From NCBI RefSeq assembly GCF_001598055.1, contig NZ_CP014844.1:1178001-1242000 (forward strand): a DNA stretch of 64,000 nt, read 5' to 3'. The notes below the pieces were generated by a model. It saw nothing but the letters and a program-made list of their open reading frames with translations, was not told where the DNA came from and searched no databases. Positions 47,093 to 55,245 of this stretch are shown in pieces. Made by a program: the position numbers and the translations under genes. Source of the stretch: Cupriavidus nantongensis (GTDB lineage: Bacteria; Pseudomonadota; Gammaproteobacteria; Burkholderiales; Burkholderiaceae). Position 1 is the first letter of the stretch; each line of letters begins with the position of its first letter.

Positions 47093-47401
47093 CTAGTCGT
47101 CGCGCCGTCGCTGATGCTGCAGCAACTCGATGGGAGAAGGCTGGATGCGCCGCCGCGCCGGACGCAGCGCCCGGTTCGGCCACAGCACATAGTTGGTGTG
47201 CGGGTCCAGCGGCTTGCCGAAGTACGAGACCCAGACCTGTACGCCCTGCTCGGTTTCGGCAACGATGGCCGCGACGGCGCGCGCCGCGGCGGAAGGGGAC
47301 TTGAGCAGCTCGGCCAGGGCTTCGACGCCCTGCACGACATGATGCTTCACCCCTGCAAACCATGCGTACTGACGCATGGCGGACAACAAACGCTTGGTCA
47401 T
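47093..47401 (-). CDS. Hypothetical protein, 102 aa
   Basis: ATG at 47401 (MTKRLLSAMRQYAWF). Middle segment LAELLKSPSAAARAVAAIVAETEQGVQVWVSYFGKPLDPHTNYVLWPNRALRPARR; basic C-terminus with QHQRRRDD. No membrane helix. I do not recognise the family. Reading frame integrity and a ribosome site are only moderate evidence. Confidence 0.5.
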   Translation of the reverse strand: MTKRLLSAMRQYAWFAGVKHHVVQGVEALAELLKSPSAAARAVAAIVAETEQGVQVWVSYFGKPLDPHTNYVLWPNRALRPARRRIQPSPIELLQHQRRRDD

Positions 47402-47555
47402 GAACGCGACTCGGGTTGTTTGGAAGTGCGAATGAGACTTTCGTACATCCGTTTTGTTCACAGCAAATTCGCCCGGCAAGTATGGCTGAGGCGCCATGTC
47501 GAAGGTGTGTCACCTGCTTGCCGTGCGCGGCTGGCACGCTCCGGTGCCGGCCGCA

Positions 47556-49004
47556 TCACGCAGGGTGCGGCGGGGCGGGAGCCAAGGCAGAGAGTACCAT
47601 CGCCAGCCGGTCCAGGGCAGGGTCGATATCCAGTAGATCGATCGCGCCGAAGCCCAGCAGCAGCCCCGCGCAATTGGGTGGCGGACTGGCATAGCAGGGA
47701 TCCAGCGTGGCCAGTTCCAGATCCGCCAGCCGCGCCATCGACACCAGCGCCTCGGTGGCCACCGGCACCCGCAGCCGTGCCGCCAGGTGGAAGCCGGCCA
47801 CCGCCGGCAGCGGCTCCAGCCACGGCGACAGGTCGCCCTGCAGCCGCGCCAGCAAGCGCGCGCGGCGCTGGGCATGGCGCGCATGCGAACGCCGGATATG
47901 GCGCAGCAGGTGGCCTTCCGACAGGAAGCGCGCCAGCGCCTGCTGCAGCAGCGTCGGCGTGTACCAGTCCATCAGGTGCTTGACCTTGCGCGCCGCCGGC
48001 ATCAGCCACGGCGGCACTACCAGATAGCCGCCGCGCAGGTTGGCCGCCAGGGTCTTGGAGAACGTGCCCAGGTAGACCACGCGGCCGTGCCGGTCGAGCG
48101 TCTGCAGCGCATCCAGCGCCTGGCCGCCGTAGCGGAACTCGCTGTCGTAGTCGTCCTCCAGGATCACCGCATGGCGGCGTGCGGCCCAGTCGAGCAGGGC
48201 CTGGCGCCGCGCCAGGCTCATCGGCACGCCCAGCGGCGACTGGTGCGAGGGCGTGACATAGATCAGCGTGGCGTCATTGGGCAGTTCGCCCACCACCAGG
48301 CCTTCGTCGTCGACCGGCACCGGCACCACCCGCGCGCCAAGGCCCTGGAACAAGGCGCGTGCCATCGGATAGCCGGGATCCTCCATCGCCACCACCGCGC
48401 CCGGCCCGAGCAGCAGCCGCGCCAGCAGGTCGATGCCCTGCTGCGCGCCGCTGGTGACGAGGATGTCGGTCGGCGCGCTCTGCACGCCGCGGGTAAAGGC
48501 GATATGGCGCGCGATCGCCTGGCGCAGCGGCATCTCGCCGGCGGCATCGGCCGGGCCGGGCGCACGCGTGCGCTCGGCCGCGAGCGCGGCGCGCACGCAG
48601 CGCGACCACGCTTCGTGCGGAAAGCGGGTGGTATCGGCCTGCCCGGGCTGGAAGGCATAGCGGGCGCCGCCTATCGGCCCCAGGAACGGGGTCGGCACGG
48701 CCAGCCAGCGCTGCACCGCAGGCGGCAGCACCGGCGCCGCGGCGATGCGCACCGCCGGCCGCGCCAGCCCCTGCGCGACATAGGTGCCGTCGCCGACGCG
48801 CGCATGCAGCCAGCCTTCGGCCACCAGCCGCTCGTAGGCGGTGGTCACGGTCTTGCGCGCCACGCCCAGCTGCGTGCCGAGCAGGCGCGACGGCGGCATG
48901 CGCGCGCCGGCTTCAAGCCGGCCGGCCTGGATCGCGTCGCGGATGTGGTGGACGATCTGCGCGGTCAGGTCGCTGGCGTGGTCGAGGACCAGATGCAGTT
49001 CCAT
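47556..49004 (-). CDS. MocR/PdxR-type regulator (GntR HTH + aminotransferase domain)
   Basis: 482 aa from ATG at 49004; a TTG start at 49046 would place the start inside an inverted repeat and is rejected. GntR winged helix at residues 1-75 (LTAQIVHHIRDAIQAGRLEAGARMPPSRLLGTQLGVARKTVTTAYERLVAEGW), then an aminotransferase fold with PLP motifs: VTSGAQQGIDLLARLL, YDSEFRYGG, and Schiff-base Lys in YLGTFSKTLAANLRGGYLVVP. Divergent from the AhpD-like gene, its probable target. Confidence 0.92.
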   Translation of the reverse strand: MELHLVLDHASDLTAQIVHHIRDAIQAGRLEAGARMPPSRLLGTQLGVARKTVTTAYERLVAEGWLHARVGDGTYVAQGLARPAVRIAAAPVLPPAVQRWLAVPTPFLGPIGGARYAFQPGQADTTRFPHEAWSRCVRAALAAERTRAPGPADAAGEMPLRQAIARHIAFTRGVQSAPTDILVTSGAQQGIDLLARLLLGPGAVVAMEDPGYPMARALFQGLGARVVPVPVDDEGLVVGELPNDATLIYVTPSHQSPLGVPMSLARRQALLDWAARRHAVILEDDYDSEFRYGGQALDALQTLDRHGRVVYLGTFSKTLAANLRGGYLVVPPWLMPAARKVKHLMDWYTPTLLQQALARFLSEGHLLRHIRRSHARHAQRRARLLARLQGDLSPWLEPLPAVAGFHLAARLRVPVATEALVSMARLADLELATLDPCYASPPPNCAGLLLGFGAIDLLDIDPALDRLAMVLSALAPAPPHPA

Positions 49005-49022
49005 GGCGGGTGGCGGCGATGT

Positions 49023-49056
49023 CGATTGGTCTACTGATTCTGCCAAGAATTGGCAG
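49023..49056. promoter_or_regulatory. Inverted repeat CTGCCAA-GAA-TTGGCAG plus ATTGG direct repeats
   Basis: 49040-49056 is a perfect 7-bp-arm inverted repeat. ATTGG also recurs as a direct repeat (49025-49029 and 49049-49053). Located between the divergent MocR regulator and AhpD-like genes, a natural site for MocR-type binding. Confidence 0.55.
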
Positions 49057-49148
49057 TGTACGGGGCCAATGCAGGCGTCTATCTTTCATTCCGTCGGGCG
49101 CCGCCCCAGCGCCCGCTGAATTTAACTGAACCCAACCGGAGATCGATC

Positions 49149-49592
49149 ATGGAAGAACGGATGAACTGGCAAGACGTGGCCCCCGACGCCTACAAGGCAA
49201 TGGTCGGCGTCGAGGTCTACCTGGCGCGCTGCTCGCTGGAAACCACGCTGAAGGAGCTGGTCAAGATCCGCGCCTCGCAGATCAACGGCTGCGCCTTCTG
49301 CCTGGACATGCACATCACCGACGCGCGCAAGCACGGCGAAAGCGAGCGCCGCCTGAGCCTGCTGCCGGCCTGGCGCGAAGTGAGCTGGTTCACCCCGCGC
49401 GAGCGCGCCGCGCTGGCGTGGACCGAGGCGCTGACGCTGCTGCCGCAAAGCCAGGCGCCGGATGCGGACTACCAGGCCCTGCGCGAGCAGTTCTCGGAAA
49501 AAGAGATGGCCGACCTGACGCTGCTGATCTCGGCCATCAACGCCTGGAACCGCTTCGGCGTCGGCTTCCGTCGCCAGCCGCCGGCGCTCTGA
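49149..49592 (+). CDS. AhpD/carboxymuconolactone decarboxylase-family protein
   Basis: 147 aa from ATG at 49149. CxxC redox pair with His in INGCAFCLDMHITDAR (Cys, Cys and His about residues 43, 46, 50), as in AhpD-like alkylhydroperoxidases. LLISAINAWNRFGVGFR at the C-terminus is the family end. A thiol peroxidase-type function is likely; exact substrate unknown. Confidence 0.92.
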   Translation: MEERMNWQDVAPDAYKAMVGVEVYLARCSLETTLKELVKIRASQINGCAFCLDMHITDARKHGESERRLSLLPAWREVSWFTPRERAALAWTEALTLLPQSQAPDADYQALREQFSEKEMADLTLLISAINAWNRFGVGFRRQPPAL

Positions 49593-49779
49593 TCGGCTGC
49601 GTATTGGCCGCCTTCGTGGGGCGGCCAGCTCCAGGGGCCTGTAGGCTTTAGCCTTGTTGCAGATCCTTCACATGGCATCGGTGGGCGTTGCGGGTGCGCG
49701 CTTGCGTGCCGAGGGGATGGTAGGCTACGTCCATGGCTACGCCTCATGTAGTCTGCCGTGCCTCGCCAGGAGTCTGCCC

Positions 49780-50091
49780 ATGACCGAAGACACCCTGCTG
49801 CAACTGATGACGGAAGTCGAGAAGGAAGACCCGATCGACTACGCCGACCTGCCGTTCGACGACGCCGCGCTGCGCCAGCTGGCCTGCCGCCTGATCGCCG
49901 AACGCTCCAGCGAGCTGGAAGCGTCCGGCCTGCCGGTGGAGGCGCTGCTGGCCACGATGTGGGCCTCGACCGCCAAGCTGGTGCTGGAGAACCTGGTCCT
50001 GAACGCGCGCCTGCTGACGCTGCAGGGCCAGCCCGACGACGCGCGCGCGCTGATCGAGCGCATCGCCCGCCAGTCGCGCGGCGACGCCTGA
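49780..50091 (+). CDS. Hypothetical helical protein, 103 aa
   Basis: ATG at 49780 with CCAGGAG upstream. Acidic, all-helical: MTEDTLLQLMTEVEKEDPIDYADLPFDD, then LACRLIAERSSELEASGLPVEALLATMWASTAKLVLENLVLNARLL. No recognised domain. The gap 49593-49779 holds a GC-rich hairpin (GGCCGCC...GGGCGGCC, about 49605-49630), perhaps the 3' end of the AhpD gene. Confidence 0.7.
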   Translation: MTEDTLLQLMTEVEKEDPIDYADLPFDDAALRQLACRLIAERSSELEASGLPVEALLATMWASTAKLVLENLVLNARLLTLQGQPDDARALIERIARQSRGDA

Positions 50092-50247
50092 GTCGCTGCT
50101 ATCCGGCGCTGACAACCGGCGCTGTCCCGGTCCCGCATGTGCCGCAGCCGGCGCAAGCTGCGGTGCCCCCGCCGTTTCGCTAAAATACGGGTTTTCGCCC
50201 AGCCGGGCCGCGCCATGCGGCGGAGACGGCTGACCAGGAGGATTTCG

Positions 50248-51150
50248 GTGATCAAGTGGATAATCGTCGCGGGCTACCTCGGTGCCATCCTGTATGTGCA
50301 CTTCCGCGGCAAGGTGCGCCTGCGCCTGTGGCGCCAGCTGCTGGACCATTCGGCCCTGGTGGCCCCGATCAACTGCTTTATGTACGCGTTCTCGGGCGTG
50401 CCCCGCACCCCGTATATCCCGGTCGACAATTTCCCCGACCTGGAAAAGCTGCGCGCCGCCTGGCCGGAGATCCGCGATGAAGGCCTGGCGCTGGCGGCGA
50501 TGCGCAAGATCAAGGCTGCCGACAAGAACGACGACGCCGGCTTCAACTCCTTCTTCAAGTACGGCTGGAAACGCTTCTACCTGAAGTGGTACGAAGCCCA
50601 GCACCCGTCGGCCGAGCAGCTGTGCCCCAAGACCGTGGCGCTGCTGCGCGAGCTGCCCACGGTCAAGGCGGCGATGTTTGCCGAGCTGCCGCCGGGCGGC
50701 AAGCTCAATCCGCACCGCGACCCGTTTGCCGGCTCGCTGCGCTATCACCTGGGGCTGGCGACGCCGAACGATGACCGCTGCTTTATCGAGGTCGACGGCG
50801 AGCGCCACAGCTGGCGCGACGGCGAGGGCGTGGTGTTCGACGAGACCTACCTGCACTGGGCCGAGAACCGCAGCGACGCCAACCGGCTGATCCTGTTCTG
50901 CGATATCGAGCGCCCGATGCGCTACGGCTGGGCCGCGAAATTCAACCACTGGATGGGCCGCAAGGTCATGACCGCGGCCAGCTCGCCCAACGACGAGCAC
51001 GACCAGACCGGCATGATCAACCGGCTGTTCCGCTTTGTCTGGCTGGGTGGCCAGTATCGCCGCCGCTTCAAGGCCTGGAACCGCCAGCTCTATTACGTGA
51101 CAAAGTTTGGCCTGATCGTGCTGGGCGTGGGTTTGATCGTCTACCTGTAA
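50248..51150 (+). CDS. lpxO: LpxO-like aspartyl/asparaginyl beta-hydroxylase
   Basis: 300 aa from GTG at 50248, fixed by AGGAGG six bases upstream. N-terminal membrane anchor (VIKWIIVAGYLGAILYVHF) and a C-terminal hydrophobic segment (FGLIVLGVGLIVYL). Fe(II)/2-oxoglutarate core: LNPHRDPFAGSLRYHLGL (HRD ligand pair) and HWAENRSDANRLIL (second His and Arg). LpxO 2-hydroxylates lipid A acyl chains at the inner membrane. Followed by a strong terminator. Confidence 0.9.
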   Translation: MIKWIIVAGYLGAILYVHFRGKVRLRLWRQLLDHSALVAPINCFMYAFSGVPRTPYIPVDNFPDLEKLRAAWPEIRDEGLALAAMRKIKAADKNDDAGFNSFFKYGWKRFYLKWYEAQHPSAEQLCPKTVALLRELPTVKAAMFAELPPGGKLNPHRDPFAGSLRYHLGLATPNDDRCFIEVDGERHSWRDGEGVVFDETYLHWAENRSDANRLILFCDIERPMRYGWAAKFNHWMGRKVMTAASSPNDEHDQTGMINRLFRFVWLGGQYRRRFKAWNRQLYYVTKFGLIVLGVGLIVYL

Positions 51151-51151
51151 G

Positions 51152-51188
51152 CAGCAAGAGAGCCGGCGCCAGCCGGCTCTCTTGCTTT
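51152..51188 (+). terminator. Terminator of lpxO
   Basis: AGCAAGAGAGCCGGC, short loop, GCCGGCTCTCTTGCT then TT: a 15-bp stem starting right after the stop codon. Short T-run. Confidence 0.85.
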
Positions 51189-51210
51189 ATGGACTTGCCT
51201 CCTGCCGGAG

Positions 51211-51474
51211 ATGCCGATGCGCATTGTTCCCGTAGCCTTAGGGCTGGCCGCCAGCCTTGCCGCGGCCGCCTGCACCACCACGCCCGCCGGGCGCCCCGCC
51301 AGCACCGGCGCCGCCATCGGCATGGCCAACCCTGCCTCGGTCAACTGCGCGCAGCGCGGCGGCAAGCTGCAGATCGTGTCGACGCCGGCGGGCCAGACCG
51401 GCATCTGCACCTTCCCGTCGGGCAAGCAGTGCGAGGAATGGGCGCTGATGCGCGGCGAGTGCACGCCGGGCTGA
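51211..51474 (+). CDS. DUF333 small lipoprotein
   Basis: 87 aa from ATG at 51211 (or 51217). Lipoprotein signal LGLAASLAAAACTTT, Cys21 as lipid anchor. The DUF333 core is visible: ANPASVNCAQRGGKLQIV...GICTFPSGKQCEEWALMRGEC, with four conserved Cys. Such proteins are periplasmic; function unknown (older labels hemolysin-like). Confidence 0.9.
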   Translation: MPMRIVPVALGLAASLAAAACTTTPAGRPASTGAAIGMANPASVNCAQRGGKLQIVSTPAGQTGICTFPSGKQCEEWALMRGECTPG

Positions 51475-51499
51475 GGCGTGGCGCAGTAGTGCCCGGCCT

Positions 51500-53008
51500 T
51501 CAGTCGCGACGGCGTTCGGCGGCGAGCGCGGCGTAGTGATCGCGCTTGGCCTGGTACATGCGGCTGTCGGCCAGCTTGACGAGGTCGCTGAGGCGCTCGC
51601 CTTGCTGGCAGGTGGCGTGGCCGATGGAGAGGCTTAGCCGCGTGCCCGGGTAGAACTGGTTGTTCAGCTCCACCACCTTGTCGATCTGCTCGACCACGGT
51701 GGCGGCGCCGCGCTCGTCGCGGCCGGGCAGCAGCACCATGAACTCGTCGCCGCCGGTGCGCGCCACGCACGCCTGCTCGCCCACCGCTTTCTTCAGCACT
51801 TCGCCAGTGCGGCGCAGCAGGCTGTCGCCGTCGGCGTGGCCGAACTGGTCGTTGACGACCTTGAGCCCGTTCAGGTCGACCGCCACCACGCTTACCGGCC
51901 ACGGCCCCTTGCGGCCCAGCCGCGCCAGTTCGTCCTCATAGTAGGCGCGGTTATACAGCTTGGTCAGCACGTCGTGCTTGCCAAGGAACTCGACATAGGC
52001 CTCGGCCTTCTTGCGCGCCGTGATATCGGTCAGCGACACCAGCACCTGGTCCCAGTCCGCCTCGCGCCCGGGGAACACCGACCACTGCATGAACACGTCG
52101 ACGGCGCGGCCATCGAGCGCGTAGTTGATGACCTCGCGCTGCTGCCACAGCCGGCCATGCCACAGGTCGATCAGCTGCTCTGCGAAATGCACGCGCATGT
52201 CGTCGCGGAACACGTCGCCGAGCCGCGACAGCAGCGTCGCCTTGCTGTCGGCGCCGAACATCAGCAGGGTCTGCTGGTTGACGTCGAGCACGCGGATTTC
52301 CTGCATGCAGCGCGAGACAAAGTCGGGATGGACGTTGAGGAAGGTGCGGAAGTCCGTGATACCGGCGGCGCGCACCTCGTCGATCAGCACCTTGACCGCG
52401 CTGAAGTCCTCGACCCACAGCGACACCGGCGAATGCTCGAACAGGCCCAGCGCATACTGCTCGCTGCGGCGCAGCTCGCGCTCGGTGCGCAGGCGCGGGG
52501 TGATGTCCTTGATCGACAGCAGCACGCGTTCCCAGGTCTGTTCGTGGCCCGGCATCACCGTGGCTTCCAGCTGGATGTCGAGCCGCGTGCCGTCCAGCGC
52601 GTAGTTGACGGTCTGGCTGGCAAAGCCGTTGGCGCCGTCCCACAGCTGGCCGAGTTCTTCGACATGCTGCTCGAACATGTCGTCGCGGAACACGGTGTCG
52701 AGGTTGGCGACCAGGTCGTCGAGGTCGGCGGCGCGGAACAGCTCCAGCGTGCGCCGGTTCACCGCGATCACGCGGATCAGCGCCGAACACTGCGCCACCC
52801 GCCGCGGGTCGTCGCGCAGGTGCGCGCGCAGGTCGGTGATGCCCTGCTGCCGCCATTGCGCGAAGCACTCGCGCACCGCGCTGAAGTCTTCCAGCCACAG
52901 CGACACCGGCGCCAGCTGGAACAGGGCCTGGTAATCGTCGGGAAGGGTGGGGGCGGGGTCGGCGCTACCTTGGGCTGACGGCGCCACGGATGTACTGGTC
53001 AAGGCCAT
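51500..53008 (-). CDS. Diguanylate cyclase with two tandem PAS domains
   Basis: 502 aa from ATG at 53008 (AAGGAGA upstream); the open frame beyond has no similarity. Two repeated sensor domains: PVSLWLEDFSAVRECF...IRVIAVNRRTLELF and PVSLWVEDFSAVKVLI...IRVLDVNQQTLLMF, each followed by a PAC-like segment (VLLSIKDIT, VLVSLTDIT). GGDEF domain about residues 335-500: RTGGDEFMVLLPG keeps the active GGDEF. No RxxD inhibitory site is obvious five residues before it (GEQACVARTGGDEF). No EAL domain, no membrane helix. Confidence 0.93.
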   Translation of the reverse strand: MALTSTSVAPSAQGSADPAPTLPDDYQALFQLAPVSLWLEDFSAVRECFAQWRQQGITDLRAHLRDDPRRVAQCSALIRVIAVNRRTLELFRAADLDDLVANLDTVFRDDMFEQHVEELGQLWDGANGFASQTVNYALDGTRLDIQLEATVMPGHEQTWERVLLSIKDITPRLRTERELRRSEQYALGLFEHSPVSLWVEDFSAVKVLIDEVRAAGITDFRTFLNVHPDFVSRCMQEIRVLDVNQQTLLMFGADSKATLLSRLGDVFRDDMRVHFAEQLIDLWHGRLWQQREVINYALDGRAVDVFMQWSVFPGREADWDQVLVSLTDITARKKAEAYVEFLGKHDVLTKLYNRAYYEDELARLGRKGPWPVSVVAVDLNGLKVVNDQFGHADGDSLLRRTGEVLKKAVGEQACVARTGGDEFMVLLPGRDERGAATVVEQIDKVVELNNQFYPGTRLSLSIGHATCQQGERLSDLVKLADSRMYQAKRDHYAALAAERRRD

Positions 53009-53194
53009 TCTCCTTGTTCTTGTCGTGGAGGTGCGCGGCCGCCGTGGCAACCGATGCGACCGGGTCTCCGGGGACCAGCCGGACGGGCGCGTGCACACCA
53101 GCGCACTAGGATAGGCGAGGCGCCGGCAAAAAGGGAGGGTTGTTGCAAATCGGCGCGGCACCGGTGCGAACCCCGGCGCTGGCATCGGCATCGC

Positions 53195-54631
53195 TCAGCC
53201 CGCCAGCCGCTGCACGATCGCGGCAAGCGTGCCGAGCGCGCGCTCGATCTGCGCCGAGCGTGGCGCGCCGCAGTTGATGCGCAGGCAGTGGTCGAAGCGC
53301 CCGGCGTTGGAGAACATCACGCCTGGCATCACGCGGATGCCGGCCTGCAGCGCCTGGTCGAACACCGCCTCGGACGAGACCTGCGCGGGCAGCTCCACCC
53401 ACAGGTGCATGCCGCCGCGCGGCGCGCCCAGCCGCGTGCCGGCGGGAAAGCCGGCGGCGATGGCCTGCGTGAACCATTCGCGCTGCGCGCGCAGCCGCGT
53501 GCGCAGCCGGCGCAGGTGGCGCTCATGCGCGCCCGATGCCAGGAAATCGGCCGCGGCCATCTGCGACAGCATCTCGTTGGGCCGCGACAGCCCGAACTTC
53601 AGCATCTCGACGCGCGCCTGCCATTTGCCCGCGGCGATCCAGCCCAGCCGCATGCCGGGCGCGAGCACCTTGTGCAGCGACGCGCAGTGGATCACGTTGC
53701 CGCTGCCGTCCCAGGCCTTGGCCGCGGCCGGCGGCGCGTCGCTGTCGGCGGTGGCGGAAAAGCAGTCGTCCTCGATCAGCGCGATGCCGCGCGCCTCGCA
53801 CCACTGCACCAGCCGCGCCTTGTGCGCGTCGGGCATGATGCAGCCGAGCGGGTTCTGCAGGTTCGGGACCACCGCGACCGCGCGGATGTTGTCGTAGTGC
53901 TGCGCGGCCAGCTCCAGCGCCTCGAGCGAGATGCCGGTCTGCGGGCTGCACGGGATTTCCAGCGCGCGCATGCCCAGGCTTTCCAGGATCTGCAGCAGGC
54001 CATAGTAGGTGGGGGACTCCACCGCGATCACATCGCCCGGGCCCGCCACCGCGCGCAGCGCCAGGTTCAGCGCCTCGGTGCAGCCGTTGGTGATGACGAT
54101 CTGCTCCGGGGCCAGCTGCACGCGGTTGTGCAGCGCCTGCCGCGCAATCGCGGCGCGCAACGGCTGGTAGCCATCGGGCTCGACGCCCTCGCCGAACAGC
54201 TGCGGATGCCGGCGCAGCGCGCGCGCCGCGGCGCTGCGCAGCGCCTCGGTCGGGTACAGCGAGGGCGCGCAGTAGGCGCCGCCCAGGTTGGTGTGCACGT
54301 GCTCGTGCTGGCCGCGCGCGAGCAGGCCGGAAATGCGCTGGTGGATGCCGACGTACTGGGCCGGGTCGGGCAGCGCGGCGGCGGGCTCGGACAGCGCCGC
54401 CAGCGCGGCGCGCCGCGGCGCGGCCACGAAGTAGCCCGAGCGCGGCCGCGCTTCGAGCAGGCCGTCACTCTCCAGTTGCCGGCAGGCCTGCAGCGCCGTC
54501 GACAGGCTTACGCTGTGCAGCGCCATCAGCGCGCGCACGGACGGCATGCGGTCGCCGGCGGCGAGCGTGCCGGAGTCGATGGCGCGGCGGTAATGGCCGG
54601 CAAGCTGGCGATAGAGCGGGGTGGTTTCCAT
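53195..54631 (-). CDS. MocR-type regulator (GntR HTH + aminotransferase domain)
   Basis: 478 aa from ATG at 54631. GntR helix-turn-helix in the first 75 residues (YRRAIDSGTLAAGDRMPSVRALMALHSVSLSTALQACRQLESDGLLEARPRSGYFV), then aminotransferase: NGCTEALNLALRAV, VVPNLQNPLG, Schiff-base Lys in HCASLHKVLAPGMRLGWI. Distinct from the MocR at 47556. Divergent from the gene at 54807, its likely neighbour target. Confidence 0.92.
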   Translation of the reverse strand: METTPLYRQLAGHYRRAIDSGTLAAGDRMPSVRALMALHSVSLSTALQACRQLESDGLLEARPRSGYFVAAPRRAALAALSEPAAALPDPAQYVGIHQRISGLLARGQHEHVHTNLGGAYCAPSLYPTEALRSAAARALRRHPQLFGEGVEPDGYQPLRAAIARQALHNRVQLAPEQIVITNGCTEALNLALRAVAGPGDVIAVESPTYYGLLQILESLGMRALEIPCSPQTGISLEALELAAQHYDNIRAVAVVPNLQNPLGCIMPDAHKARLVQWCEARGIALIEDDCFSATADSDAPPAAAKAWDGSGNVIHCASLHKVLAPGMRLGWIAAGKWQARVEMLKFGLSRPNEMLSQMAAADFLASGAHERHLRRLRTRLRAQREWFTQAIAAGFPAGTRLGAPRGGMHLWVELPAQVSSEAVFDQALQAGIRVMPGVMFSNAGRFDHCLRINCGAPRSAQIERALGTLAAIVQRLAG

Positions 54632-54806
54632 GGCGGCATGGTGGCGTGGCGGGCCGCATCGGTACAGATACAGAGGCGGGGGCGCTGTATCGTAACAGGC
54701 GGAAATCCTGGCTGCTGTTCCGGTCGCCGCGATGCGGCCTTGTGCCTGCCGCGCGCGCGCGGCGGTCGATAGGCTGGAGTCCTGTGCCAGCTACCGGAGT
54801 CCTGCC

Positions 54807-55178
54807 ATGCCAAGCGATCTCGACCACACCCCGACCGTGATGCCACTGCCGGCCGGCCAGGCCCTGCGGCTGCATGTGGCGGCCGGCACCGTGCTGCACG
54901 CCGCCGCCGGCGAGATGGTGCTGGCCGGGCCGATGCAATGGCTCGCCGGCCACTGCCACATGCCGCAACAGCGCCTGCTTACGGGCAATACCTGGGTCGT
55001 GCCAACGCGCGGCTGGCTGACGGTGTCGGCGCTCCGGGGCGGCGCCTTGTCGGTCACGGTGCCGCCGGGTTGGCTGGCACGGTTGCGGGCGCGGCTGGCG
55101 CGGCCTTGGCACCGTCCGCGTCCAGCCGCCCGGCCGGTCCCGCTGCCGATTCCCGACCCGGCGCGCCAAAGGCGATAA
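54807..55178 (+). CDS. DUF2917-like small protein, 123 aa
   Basis: ATG at 54807. Core LRLHVAAGTVLHAAAGEMVLAGPMQWL...TGNTWVVPTRGWLTVSALRGGAL resembles the short cupin-like DUF2917 fold. C-terminal half is rich in Arg and Pro (LARLRARLARPWHRPRPAARPVP). No signal peptide. Family match is by memory. Confidence 0.6.
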   Translation: MPSDLDHTPTVMPLPAGQALRLHVAAGTVLHAAAGEMVLAGPMQWLAGHCHMPQQRLLTGNTWVVPTRGWLTVSALRGGALSVTVPPGWLARLRARLARPWHRPRPAARPVPLPIPDPARQRR

Positions 55179-55245
55179 AATTGCGCTCCGGCCGGCCTGG
55201 CACATTGGTGTGCCCAACCCCCCGGCCGCAGTTCCCGGGTTCCCC

